A DNA stretch of 8,736 nt from Candidatus Luteimonas excrementigallinarum (GCA_019115725.1 DXCY01000250.1:1-8736); one strand, 5' to 3'; numbered from the stretch's first letter, positions 1 through 5,702 are shown. Translations and numbers: made by a program. The notes: generated from the sequence alone by a model not told the origin.

Positions 1-343
1 CGAAGTTGCGGATGCGCAGGGACACCTTGCGCTTGGTAAAGAAGGGGTTGTTCCAGCGCAGACCGTTCTCCTTGACCGTCCCCACGTAGCGACCGAACAG
101 GCTCAGCACCGCGGACTGGTTGGGCTCGACCATGTACAGCCCGATCAGGCCCAGCAGCGAGAGCGCCGCTACCACTATCGGGCCCACCATCAGCGCGATC
201 GTGGTGGCAACGCCAAAGAGAGCCCCTTCTTCGGAAATGCTGACCACCCCGAGGTAGAGGGCACCCGCACAAGCGAGCATCACCGCCAGCAGCACCAGCA
301 GGACGGGGATGCCGGGGAAAGATCGGATCGGGTTCTCTTTCAT
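1..343 (-). CDS. SPFH/band-7 domain membrane protein, 5' part only
   Basis: The first 114 residues are visible; the gene runs off the left edge. The N-terminus has two hydrophobic segments (about residues 12-34 and 42-70), followed by MVEPNQSAVLSLFGRYVGTV at 71-90, then GLRWNNPFFTKRKVSLRIRNF. This is the usual opening of an SPFH (stomatin/prohibitin/flotillin/HflKC) domain, where a membrane anchor leads into a domain that scaffolds membrane microdomains or oligomeric rings. The ATG at 343-341 is supported by AGGAG at 357-353, 9 nt upstream. A promoter with an operator-like dyad lies at 391-421. From memory, relatives of this gene in Xanthomonadaceae often sit beside a small Arc-type ribbon-helix-helix gene, which would lie outside the window. 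The family call is firm; the client proteins are unknown. Confidence 0.85.
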   Translation of the reverse strand, partial: MKENPIRSFPGIPVLLVLLAVMLACAGALYLGVVSISEEGALFGVATTIALMVGPIVVAALSLLGLIGLYMVEPNQSAVLSLFGRYVGTVKENGLRWNNPFFTKRKVSLRIRNF

Positions 344-352
344 GCGCTGGAG

Positions 353-357
353 CTCCT
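353..357 (-). promoter_or_regulatory. Shine-Dalgarno AGGAG of the SPFH gene
   Basis: AGGAG on the minus strand lies 9 nt before the ATG at 343-341. It fixes that start and sets this gene apart from the SD-less genes elsewhere in the window. Confidence 0.7.
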
Positions 358-390
358 GGGACGAGGGGAAGCGGAAGGCCGAATGAAATT

Positions 391-421
391 ATTAGATATC
401 AAAATGATATCAATCAGTCAA
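391..421 (-). promoter_or_regulatory. Putative sigma70-type promoter of the SPFH gene
   Basis: On the minus strand, TTGACT (421-416) is followed after 19 nt by TCTAAT (396-391). Each hexamer matches 5 of 6 consensus positions. The predicted transcription start near 384 gives a leader of about 40 nt carrying the AGGAG. This is the most AT-rich patch in the window. The 19-nt spacer is longer than optimal and holds the dyad at 395-411, which suggests that a regulator controls the promoter. Confidence 0.5.
395..411. promoter_or_regulatory. Operator-like dyad GATATCA-AAA-TGATATC
   Basis: This is a perfect 7-bp inverted repeat with a 3-nt spacer (17 bp in all). The half-site GATATC is itself palindromic, so the element also reads as a direct repeat with 11-bp spacing, about one helical turn. 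It overlaps the -10 hexamer by two bases and otherwise lies in the promoter spacer, where a bound repressor would block RNA polymerase. The cognate regulator is not in the window. Operator function is inferred from symmetry and position. Confidence 0.5.
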
Positions 422-487
422 CAGAATCGGAGGGCGCTCCCCGCCCGGACTGGCCGCCGATACAGCCCAGCCGTTACCCTCGCCCCT

Positions 488-512
488 GGCCGCGCGCAGC
501 CGCGCCGCGGCC
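488..512 (+). other. GC-rich inverted repeat in the leader of the 538-828 gene
   Basis: GGCCGCG (488-494) and CGCGGCC (506-512) form a 7-bp stem with an 11-nt loop, ending 10 nt before the Shine-Dalgarno-like AAGGGG. In DNA this GC-rich such a repeat may arise by chance. No T-tract follows, so it is not an intrinsic terminator. Confidence 0.25.
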
Positions 513-537
513 CAGACGCGACAAGGGGCAGCAGACA

Positions 538-828
538 ATGCAGGGCAATGACGGGTACGCGGTGTTCTTTTTCCCACAGGCGCTCGAAGCGCTGGGCGAG
601 GCGATCAAGCCCTATCTGCGCGAAGGCCCGATGGGCGTGCACGTGGCCTGCGACGAGATCGATACCGGCGGCGCGTGGATCGAAATGACCCTGCACGGGC
701 GCACCCCCGAAGGCGCCGAGGTGAAGCTGGAAATGATGGTGCCGGGCAGCATGGTGAAGATGATCGTCTCCACCGACAGCGGCTCCAGCTTCGGCTTCGG
801 CCCGCGCGGAGCGCAGGGCCCGGCCTGA
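538..828 (+). CDS. Conserved-looking hypothetical protein, 96 aa
   Basis: I do not recognise this family. The product is a 96-aa soluble protein with no signal peptide or membrane segment. It has an amphipathic helix near residues 13-26, followed by alternating hydrophobic and charged stretches typical of antiparallel strands (GVHVACDE, AWIEMTLHGR, EVKLEMMVPG, MVKMIVSTDS). A Gly/Ser/Pro-rich flexible tail starts near residue 80. One cysteine is present, in HVACDE. The strand pattern loosely recalls small PilZ-like or ligand-binding barrels, but no diagnostic motif supports this. The start is favoured by AAGGGG at 523-528, 9 nt upstream, and by third-position GC preference. The stop at 826-828 lies 7 bp from the stop of the convergent gene. 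Confidence 0.7.
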   Translation: MQGNDGYAVFFFPQALEALGEAIKPYLREGPMGVHVACDEIDTGGAWIEMTLHGRTPEGAEVKLEMMVPGSMVKMIVSTDSGSSFGFGPRGAQGPA

Positions 829-835
829 TCCGCGC

Positions 836-2065
836 TCAGGGGAGGCGCAGGTCCACCCACACCAGGCGGTGGTCGCTGCCGTCCACGATGGCGGCTGCGG
901 GATCATCCGGCGCGGGCCAGTACACCCGCCCGCCCAGATACCGGAAGCCGGAGGAGGGCAGGGCGTAATCGGCCCGCAGGTTGCCGCTGCGCGGCCCGAA
1001 ATCCGCGGTGTCGTGGGCGTGCGCGCCGCGATGCTCCAGGTTGGCGCCGCCGGCGGTGAGCGCAGCGTGCACCGCACCCTCGCTGCGCGGCGTGCGGTGG
1101 CGCAGCACCCGGGGATGCTCCAGCAGCTCCACGATGGCTTCGGAGACGCCGGCACCATCGGCCGGGTCGTTGTTGAGGTCGCCGAGGATCACGAACCGGG
1201 CATCGGCCGCCAGTCCGCCGCAGCGTCCGCTGTCGTCGCACAGCCAGGGCAGTTCGCCGCCGGAAATGTAGTCCTGCCACAGCCGGATCTCGTCCGCGTT
1301 GCGCGCCTGGTTGCGCTTTTCCGGACCGTCGAACACGGGAGGCGTGGGATGCGAGGCCAGCATGTGGACCACCCCGCCGGGCGTGCGCACCGGCACGTCC
1401 CAGTGTGACTTGGAAGACAGCCGCAGCTGGCGCCATACGGTCTCGGAGTGCCAGGGCGCGCCCGTGTCCGGATCCAGCGGCCGGCGCGCATCCGGCAGCT
1501 CGCTCCACTTGAGCAGCTGGAAGGTGCGCGCTGCATCGGCATCAATTGGATGGCGCGAGAGCAGCAGCATGCCGTACTGGCCCGGGTGCAGGCCGTAGCC
1601 CCAGGCGTCGTTGCCGCGGGCCCGGCCTTCGCCGCCCACGGTGCCGTCGCCGTCCAGGTCCAGCCCGCTCGGCACCCCGGTGTTCACCGGCGCCAGGTAG
1701 CGGTAGGGATAGCGCAGCGGCTGGCCACCGCCCGGCTGGGCCTGCTCCAGGTAGCGGCGCTGGAACAGTTCGGCCGCGCTGCCGTCGGCCACGTAGTCGA
1801 ACTCGTTGAGCAGCACGATGTCCGGGCGCACCCGCTGCAGCACCGCCGCCACCTTGCTGGCGCCTTCGTCGCCTTCCTGCAGGCGCTGCATGAGGCCGCC
1901 GGCTTCGTCGGAGTACAGGGACACGTTGTAGCTGGCGACGCGGAGCGTATCGGTCATGGCGGAGCGGGAAGAGGGCGGGTCGCCGTACACGTTGACGCGC
2001 ACGCAGGCGGCCAGCACGAACAGCAGGGACGGCAGGATCAGCAGATACAGCGGACGGAGCTTCAT
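836..2065 (-). CDS. Endonuclease/exonuclease/phosphatase family lipoprotein
   Basis: The 409-aa product starts with a lipoprotein signal (hydrophobic 6-20, lipobox LAAC, Cys21). The residue after Cys is Val rather than Asp, so outer-membrane sorting is expected. The mature part has the metal-dependent EEP fold signatures: RVASYNVSLY (Asn47), IVLLNEFD (metal-binding Glu88), GQYGMLLLSRHPI (163-175), the ASHPTPP His (239), GDLNNDP (Asp296, Asn298) and the terminal SDHRLVWVDL (Asp398, His399). The catalytic set therefore looks complete. A DLDGDGTVGGEG segment (136-147) resembles a calcium loop. The cleaved substrate (nucleic acid, phosphoester or lipid head group) cannot be told from sequence. 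The gene follows bpt by 15 bp and probably shares its transcript. Met37 is a possible later start, but the intact lipobox favours the one given. Confidence 0.88.
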   Translation of the reverse strand: MKLRPLYLLILPSLLFVLAACVRVNVYGDPPSSRSAMTDTLRVASYNVSLYSDEAGGLMQRLQEGDEGASKVAAVLQRVRPDIVLLNEFDYVADGSAAELFQRRYLEQAQPGGGQPLRYPYRYLAPVNTGVPSGLDLDGDGTVGGEGRARGNDAWGYGLHPGQYGMLLLSRHPIDADAARTFQLLKWSELPDARRPLDPDTGAPWHSETVWRQLRLSSKSHWDVPVRTPGGVVHMLASHPTPPVFDGPEKRNQARNADEIRLWQDYISGGELPWLCDDSGRCGGLAADARFVILGDLNNDPADGAGVSEAIVELLEHPRVLRHRTPRSEGAVHAALTAGGANLEHRGAHAHDTADFGPRSGNLRADYALPSSGFRYLGGRVYWPAPDDPAAAIVDGSDHRLVWVDLRLP

Positions 2066-2080
2066 CGGTGGTGGAGGCCT

Positions 2081-2788
2081 TCAGTCAAGCGGACGCCAGC
2101 CGCGGCCGTCGAACGACTCCAGCGGGCGGAACCTGCGTTTGTAGTCCATCTTGCCGTGGCCGTCGATCCAGTAGCCCAGGTACAGATGGCTGCGGCCCTC
2201 GCGCCGGGCCCACTGGAGCTGATGCAGGATGGCCAGGGTGCCCAGACCGCGTGCGGCTTCCTCCGGCTCGAAGAACGTGTAGACGGCCGACAGCGCGTCT
2301 TCCACCATGTCGGTGGCGGCCACAGCCAGCAGGCGTCCGCCGCTGCGCAGCTCCAGGAACCGGCCGGCCGTCCAGCTGCCCACCAGGAACTGGTCGAACT
2401 CGGCGGCGCCATGGCCGTCCATGCCGCCGCCGGAATGGCGCGCCTGCAGGTAGCGCCGGTACAGGGCCAGCTGCTCGTCGGTGCGCTCGGCCGGCAGCAC
2501 CCGCATCTGCACGTCCTGGTTGCGGGCCAGGCAGCGTCGCTGGCTGCGGTTGGGCTGGAACCGGGCCACGGGGATCCGTACCGCAACGCAGGCGCGGCAG
2601 CCCTGGCAGTGCGGCCGGTACACGATGTCGCCCGAACGGCGGAAACCCCATTCCAGTGCGCGCGCATAGAACCCCGGCAGGCGGGGATCGTGCGGATCGA
2701 GCACCAGGTCGCGGGCCGTGCGCTCGGGCCAGTAGCCGCAGGCGTGCTGGCCGGTGTGGAACAGGCGCAGGGAATCCGGGTCACCCAT
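2081..2788 (-). CDS. bpt: Aspartate/glutamate leucyltransferase (N-end rule)
   Basis: The 235-aa product matches the bacterial Bpt/Ate family in length and motifs. Bpt transfers Leu from leucyl-tRNA to proteins with N-terminal Asp or Glu in the cytoplasm, marking them for ClpS/ClpAP degradation. Visible signatures are HACGYWPERTARDLVLDP (16-32), a Cys cluster C61-x2-C64-x2-C67 followed by AVRIPVARFQPNRSQRR, a GNAT-like segment YTFFEPEEAARGLGTLAIL (170-188), and the C-terminal YLGYWIDGHGKMDYKRRFRP (203-222). Older annotation calls such proteins arginyltransferase (ate); the Leu specificity is known for the bacterial subgroup and is inferred here. No Shine-Dalgarno lies close to the ATG at 2788-2786; instead TATGCT ends 6 nt upstream. 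It heads a probable two-gene operon with the EEP lipoprotein. Confidence 0.93.
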   Translation of the reverse strand: MGDPDSLRLFHTGQHACGYWPERTARDLVLDPHDPRLPGFYARALEWGFRRSGDIVYRPHCQGCRACVAVRIPVARFQPNRSQRRCLARNQDVQMRVLPAERTDEQLALYRRYLQARHSGGGMDGHGAAEFDQFLVGSWTAGRFLELRSGGRLLAVAATDMVEDALSAVYTFFEPEEAARGLGTLAILHQLQWARREGRSHLYLGYWIDGHGKMDYKRRFRPLESFDGRGWRPLD

Positions 2789-2794
2789 GCGGCC

Positions 2795-2800
2795 AGCATA
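2795..2800 (-). promoter_or_regulatory. Putative -10 element TATGCT of bpt (leaderless geometry)
   Basis: TATGCT on the minus strand matches 4 of 6 positions of TATAAT and is separated from the ATG by six bases (GGCCGC). That puts the expected transcription start on or beside the A of ATG. No convincing -35 is visible. The only purine-rich stretch upstream (GGGAG) is 16 nt from the ATG, too far for a normal Shine-Dalgarno. Confidence 0.4.
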
Positions 2801-2855
2801 CTGCTCCCGGTCGCGTTTGCTGCGACTGTCCGCTGGCTGAACACATTCGCGCGCC

Positions 2856-2887
2856 GGTCAACCGCTGCCGGGGCTGCCGCGTTGACC
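2856..2887. promoter_or_regulatory. Inverted repeat GGTCAAC-N18-GTTGACC in a divergent intergenic region
   Basis: A perfect 7-bp inverted repeat (2856-2862 and 2881-2887) sits between the divergent bpt and EF-hand genes. Each arm contains TTGACC reading outward, which resembles a -35 hexamer on each strand, but no good -10 lies 16-18 bp from either. It may be a regulator site or an RNA stem; the function is not determined. Confidence 0.3.
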
Positions 2888-2917
2888 CTTGCACAGGCGG
2901 CATGGCGCCGCCGTACC

Positions 2918-2922
2918 AGGAG
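2918..2922 (+). promoter_or_regulatory. Shine-Dalgarno AGGAG of the EF-hand gene
   Basis: AGGAG lies 8 nt before the ATG at 2931. It selects this start over the in-frame upstream ATG at 2889, which would put 14 polar residues before the signal peptide. Confidence 0.75.
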
Positions 2923-2930
2923 CTCAACCA

Positions 2931-3617
2931 ATGAAGACCAGATCCCTGTTTGCCGCCATCGTCATTGCGCTGGGCGCACTGTCCGCCCAGGCCATTGCAG
3001 CGGAGCCGGCCGCGGCCGCGGATCGCGGCGCCAGCGCTTCGGATCGTGCGGATGCGCAGGACCGGCAGGCGCGCCGTGGCGGCAAGGGCCATCACCGCTT
3101 TGGCCACGCCGGCCACCGCTCCGCCCGCCACGGGCAGGGCATGGGCATCGCCCGGCTGGATGCCGACGGCGATGGCCGCATCAGTCGCGCCGAGCTGGAA
3201 CAGGTGGCCCAGGCGCACGCCGAGCGGGTGGCACAGCGTGCCGAGCGCCGTGCGCGTGACGGCCAGGAGCAGCGCACCCGCAGCGGCCCGCGGGGCCATC
3301 GCGGTGGGGGCCATCCGGGCATGGGCGGCGGGTGGCTGCTGCAGCAGTTCGATGCGATCGATGCCAACAGCGATGGTTATATCGTCCGTGCCGAACTCCG
3401 CGCCTGGCAGCAGGCCCAGCGCCCGCAGCGCGAGGCCGAGCGTGAGCGCCGCTTCCAGGAGCGCTTCACCGCAGCCGATCTGAACGGCGACGGTGTGCTC
3501 AGCCGCATGGAAGTGGAGGAGAAAATGCCGCGCCTGTTGGCCAGCTTCGCGTGGATGGACGACAACCGCGACGGCTTCCTGGGTCAGGACGAGCTGCGGC
3601 CGCAGCGTATCCGCTGA
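2931..3617 (+). CDS. Secreted EF-hand calcium-binding protein
   Basis: The 228-aa product has a Sec signal peptide (MKTRSLFAAIVIALGALSAQA, likely cut after Ala21 or Ala24). The mature protein carries four canonical 12-residue EF-hand loops: DADGDGRISRAE (77-88), DANSDGYIVRAE (144-155), DLNGDGVLSRME (183-194) and DDNRDGFLGQDE (210-221). All have acidic or Asn ligands at positions 1, 3 and 5, Gly at 6 and Glu at 12, so all should bind Ca2+. Loops 3 and 4 form a close pair. Loops 1 and 2 are split by a basic, Gly/His-rich linker (about 100-134). Another His/Arg-rich stretch (about 46-68) could bind metal or anionic polymer. A periplasmic calcium sensor or buffer is the natural reading; no enzymatic domain is present. 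The gene ends before an intrinsic terminator at 3648-3684. Confidence 0.9.
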   Translation: MKTRSLFAAIVIALGALSAQAIAAEPAAAADRGASASDRADAQDRQARRGGKGHHRFGHAGHRSARHGQGMGIARLDADGDGRISRAELEQVAQAHAERVAQRAERRARDGQEQRTRSGPRGHRGGGHPGMGGGWLLQQFDAIDANSDGYIVRAELRAWQQAQRPQREAERERRFQERFTAADLNGDGVLSRMEVEEKMPRLLASFAWMDDNRDGFLGQDELRPQRIR

Positions 3618-3647
3618 GTCTGTCAGCTGCAGGAACAGCCGTTGTTA

Positions 3648-3684
3648 CCGGCCCGCGTGTCACGGCACGCGGGCCGTTTCATTT
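3648..3684 (+). terminator. Intrinsic terminator after the EF-hand gene
   Basis: A 12-bp perfect stem (3648-3659 with 3666-3677) built on ACGGCCCGCGTG has a 6-nt loop and a T-rich tail TTTCATTT on the plus strand. It lies 30 bp after the EF-hand stop. On the minus strand no T-tract follows, so it serves the plus-strand gene. Confidence 0.85.
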
Positions 3685-3710
3685 CTGCTGGCTGCACCAG
3701 CGTGCAGTCA

Positions 3711-4121
3711 TCAGAACGAGCGGCCGATCACCAGCGCCGCCAGGATCGCGATGGCCACCAGCAGCAGGCGCCGGTAGCGCATGATCAGCCGCTGGCGCGG
3801 CGTCTGCTGGGGCTTTTCCGGCGTCAGCGACGGCAGGTCCGCCGAGGACAGGTAACTGTCGGTGATGGGCCGGGTGGTGGGCGGGCCGGGCATGCCCAGA
3901 TCGCGCATCAGCTGGCGCGCCCGCGGCTGGTCTTCCGACCGCACCACCCACAGGGCCGGCTGGTGGCGAGTGGATGGGGCATCACGGTAGTTGAAGACCC
4001 GGCGGCGCCCGCTCATGTAGGAGCGGCCGTTGGTGATCTGCACCTCGATCCCTTCCTCGCGCATGATCTGCGCCAGGCGCTCCACGTTTTCCACCCGCAT
4101 ACTGCTGAAAATCTGTCTCAT
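3711..4121 (-). CDS. DUF2007-like, C-terminally membrane-anchored protein
   Basis: The 136-aa product starts with a compact alpha/beta domain (about 1-77: MRQIFSSMRVENVERLAQIM, a strand EVQITNG, then PALWVVRSEDQPRARQLM). This resembles the DUF2007 'putative signal-transducing protein' fold, in which a short ferredoxin-like unit precedes a linker. A Pro/Thr/Ser-rich linker (78-110) leads to a basic patch RQRLIMRYRR and one membrane helix (about 118-133), with only GRSF or so beyond it. The positive-inside rule puts the domain in the cytoplasm, tail-anchored to the inner membrane. I recall homologues in Xanthomonas and Stenotrophomonas named 'pathogenicity-like protein'; that label implies no tested function. 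Its ATG overlaps the tesB stop by 4 bp (ATGA), so translation is probably coupled. Confidence 0.75.
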   Translation of the reverse strand: MRQIFSSMRVENVERLAQIMREEGIEVQITNGRSYMSGRRRVFNYRDAPSTRHQPALWVVRSEDQPRARQLMRDLGMPGPPTTRPITDSYLSSADLPSLTPEKPQQTPRQRLIMRYRRLLLVAIAILAALVIGRSF

Positions 4122-5002
4122 TGCTTCACTTCACCGGCCGACGGGGCGGCCATGCGGATCAGGCCCTCCTGGGCGGTACTGGCCACCAGGTGGCCGTGGA
4201 TATCGTAGATCATGCCCCGGGCAAGCCCGCGTGAGCCGCTGGCGCTGGGGCTGTCGATCGAATACAGCAGCCACTCATCGGCGCGGAACGGGCGGTGGAA
4301 CCACAGCGCGTGGTCCAGCGAAGCCATCTGCACGTTCGGCTGGTAATAGCTGATCCCGTGCGGGAACGTGGCCGTGCCCAGCAGGTGGAAATCGGAGGCG
4401 TAGGCCAGCAGCGCCCGGTGCAGTTCCGGGGCGTCGCCGACCTTTTCCGCCAGGCGGAACCACACCTGCTGGTAGGGCGGGCGCTTGGGCGGGTCCAGGT
4501 CGTCGCGCGGATACACGTGGCGGAATTCGAACGGTCCGGCCCGGTCCAGCCAGCGCTGCACCTTGGTGGGCAGCTTTTCCAGCGTTTCCGCCGGCAGCGG
4601 GGCCAGCGGCGAAATATCATCCGGGCGGGGCACTTCCGGCATCGACAGCTGATGCTCGGCGCCCTGCTCGCCCTCCTGGAACGAGGCCGCGCAGAAGAAG
4701 ATCACCTTGCCGTGCTGCACCGCGGTCACCCGGCGCACCGAGAACGATCCGCCGTCGCGGGTGCGGTCCACCTCGTACACAATCGGGTGATCCACATCGC
4801 CGGCGCGCAGGAAATAGGCGTGCAGCGAATGCGCCGGGCGCGGATGGGTCATGGTGGCCTGGGCCGCCGACAGGGCCTGGCCCAGCACCTGGCCGCCAAA
4901 CACGTAGCGGGTGCCGATATCGCGGCTCTGGCCGCGGAACAGATCCTGTTCCAGCCGCTCCAGCGACAGCAGTTCGATCAGTTCGGACGCGGGGGAAGAC
5001 AT
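4118..5002 (-). CDS. tesB: Acyl-CoA thioesterase II
   Basis: The 294-aa product is a double-hotdog TesB enzyme that hydrolyses acyl-CoA esters to free fatty acid and CoA in the cytoplasm. Family landmarks are YVFGGQVLGQAL (33-44), SLHAYFLRAGD (59-69), the second hotdog YASDFHLLGT (201-210), QMASLDHALWFHRPF (225-239), EWLLYSIDSPSASGSRG (243-259) and VASTAQEGLIR (273-283). The catalytic triad of E. coli TesB (Asp204, Thr228, Gln278) maps to Asp204, Ser228 and Gln278, with identical numbering and a conservative Thr-to-Ser change. The length is close to the 286 aa of E. coli. No Shine-Dalgarno is clear before the ATG; a TACAAT (-10) lies about 31 nt upstream. It is the middle gene of amidase-tesB-DUF2007-like, 103 bp from the amidase stop. 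Confidence 0.95.
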   Translation of the reverse strand: MSSPASELIELLSLERLEQDLFRGQSRDIGTRYVFGGQVLGQALSAAQATMTHPRPAHSLHAYFLRAGDVDHPIVYEVDRTRDGGSFSVRRVTAVQHGKVIFFCAASFQEGEQGAEHQLSMPEVPRPDDISPLAPLPAETLEKLPTKVQRWLDRAGPFEFRHVYPRDDLDPPKRPPYQQVWFRLAEKVGDAPELHRALLAYASDFHLLGTATFPHGISYYQPNVQMASLDHALWFHRPFRADEWLLYSIDSPSASGSRGLARGMIYDIHGHLVASTAQEGLIRMAAPSAGEVKQ

Positions 5003-5033
5003 GGATCAACCGGCTCTGTGGAAACGGTCGCCG

Positions 5034-5039
5034 ATTGTA
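5034..5039 (-). promoter_or_regulatory. Putative -10 element TACAAT of tesB
   Basis: TACAAT on the minus strand matches 5 of 6 consensus positions and would start transcription about 25 nt before the tesB ATG. No recognisable -35 lies 16-18 bp upstream. A GTAC-rich block (5037-5095) overlaps and extends upstream, which could mean an activator-dependent promoter. Confidence 0.4.
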
Positions 5040-5077
5040 CCGGGGTGGCGTACTGGGAGTGGTGTGTCGGGAGTGCC

Positions 5078-5087
5078 GTACCGGTAC
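5078..5087. repeat. Perfect palindrome GTACCGGTAC upstream of tesB
   Basis: This 10-bp perfect palindrome is the centre of a cluster of five GTAC tetramers (5037, 5050, 5078, 5084, 5092) within 59 bp between the amidase stop and tesB start. A second inverted pair, GGTAC-CGAT-GTACC, overlaps it at 5083-5096 (core 5084-5095). A regulator site is possible but unproven. Confidence 0.35.
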
Positions 5088-5105
5088 CGATGTACCCGCG
5101 CTGCC

Positions 5106-5696
5106 TCAGCCCGGCCGCTGCGCCGCCGGCAGCGGGAGACGCTGGAAGGGAACCCGGGCCAGTACCTGCGGCCACGGAAACAGCGGGCCGGGGTCCACCT
5201 TGCGTGCCACGGTCAGCGCCGGATCGTCGCTGGCCTGCATGCGGTCGGTGTCCAGTTCCTCGTGGCCGGCAATCCAGCGCAGTCCGGGCAGGGTGGCGCC
5301 AAGATGGCCGAGCAGCGCATTGAGCGCATCGATCTGTGCCGCCGGGTAGGCCTCGGTCATCGCCTGGTGCCTGCTGTCGTACCAGTGCGGGTAACGGCCG
5401 ATGTTGACCAGCTCGATCCCGACCGAACGCGGGTTCCACCCGCGCACGTGGTGGGCGATGCGCCCGGCCGGCACGTACTCGGTGATCGCGCCGTCGCGGT
5501 CCACATACCAGTGCCCCGCGGCGCCGGTACCTGCGTCCGGATACAGGATGCGCTCGCCGTATTCGCGCGCCATCGCCATGTCCGGCAGCTCGGTGCAGTG
5601 GATCACCACCAGGTCGATCTCACTGATCGCCCGTGCGCCCAGGCGCTCGACGTAGGGCAGGTGCTGGCGGGTGATGGGAGGTGCGGAGTCAGCCAT
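5106..5696 (-). CDS. N-acetylmuramoyl-L-alanine amidase (Amidase_2, AmpD-like)
   Basis: The 196-aa product is a single Amidase_2 zinc domain that cleaves the bond between MurNAc (or anhydroMurNAc) and the stem peptide. Zinc ligands by analogy with AmpD are His33 (LVVIHCTE), His145 (IAGHEEL) and Asp168 (RKVDPGPLFPW); catalytic candidates are Glu95 (SVGIELVN) and Lys166. AGHWYVDRDGAITEYVP (60-76) and AHHVRGWN (81-88) are also typical. No signal peptide is visible, so a cytoplasmic role in muropeptide recycling is likely. About 20 residues separate His145 from Lys166, longer than the short HSDIAPGRK segment of classical AmpD, so I do not use the ampD symbol. The start has six C residues before the ATG and no Shine-Dalgarno; TAGCAT lies 6 nt upstream. 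It is divergent from the hydrolase and upstream of tesB. Confidence 0.88.
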   Translation of the reverse strand: MADSAPPITRQHLPYVERLGARAISEIDLVVIHCTELPDMAMAREYGERILYPDAGTGAAGHWYVDRDGAITEYVPAGRIAHHVRGWNPRSVGIELVNIGRYPHWYDSRHQAMTEAYPAAQIDALNALLGHLGATLPGLRWIAGHEELDTDRMQASDDPALTVARKVDPGPLFPWPQVLARVPFQRLPLPAAQRPG

Positions 5697-5702
5697 GGGG
5701 GG

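Noticed and set aside
383..688. Open frame of 101 codons starting in the AT-rich patch
   Set aside because: It covers the SPFH operator and promoter region and overlaps the 538-828 gene in another frame; its Arg/Ser/Pro-rich composition is that of a shadow frame.
2889..2930. Upstream in-frame ATG for the EF-hand gene
   Set aside because: It would add 14 polar residues before a good signal peptide, whereas the ATG at 2931 has an AGGAG at 8 nt.
1448..3259. Open frame of 603 codons on the plus strand across the EEP gene, bpt and the EF-hand start
   Set aside because: It lies antisense to two well-supported genes, has the low-complexity Ala/Gly/Arg/His composition of shadow frames in GC-rich DNA, no family motif, and it ends out of frame inside the EF-hand gene.
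3687..3701. GCTGG/CCAGC stem as a terminator for the minus-strand DUF2007-like gene
   Set aside because: The stem is only 5 bp and no T-tract follows on the minus strand.
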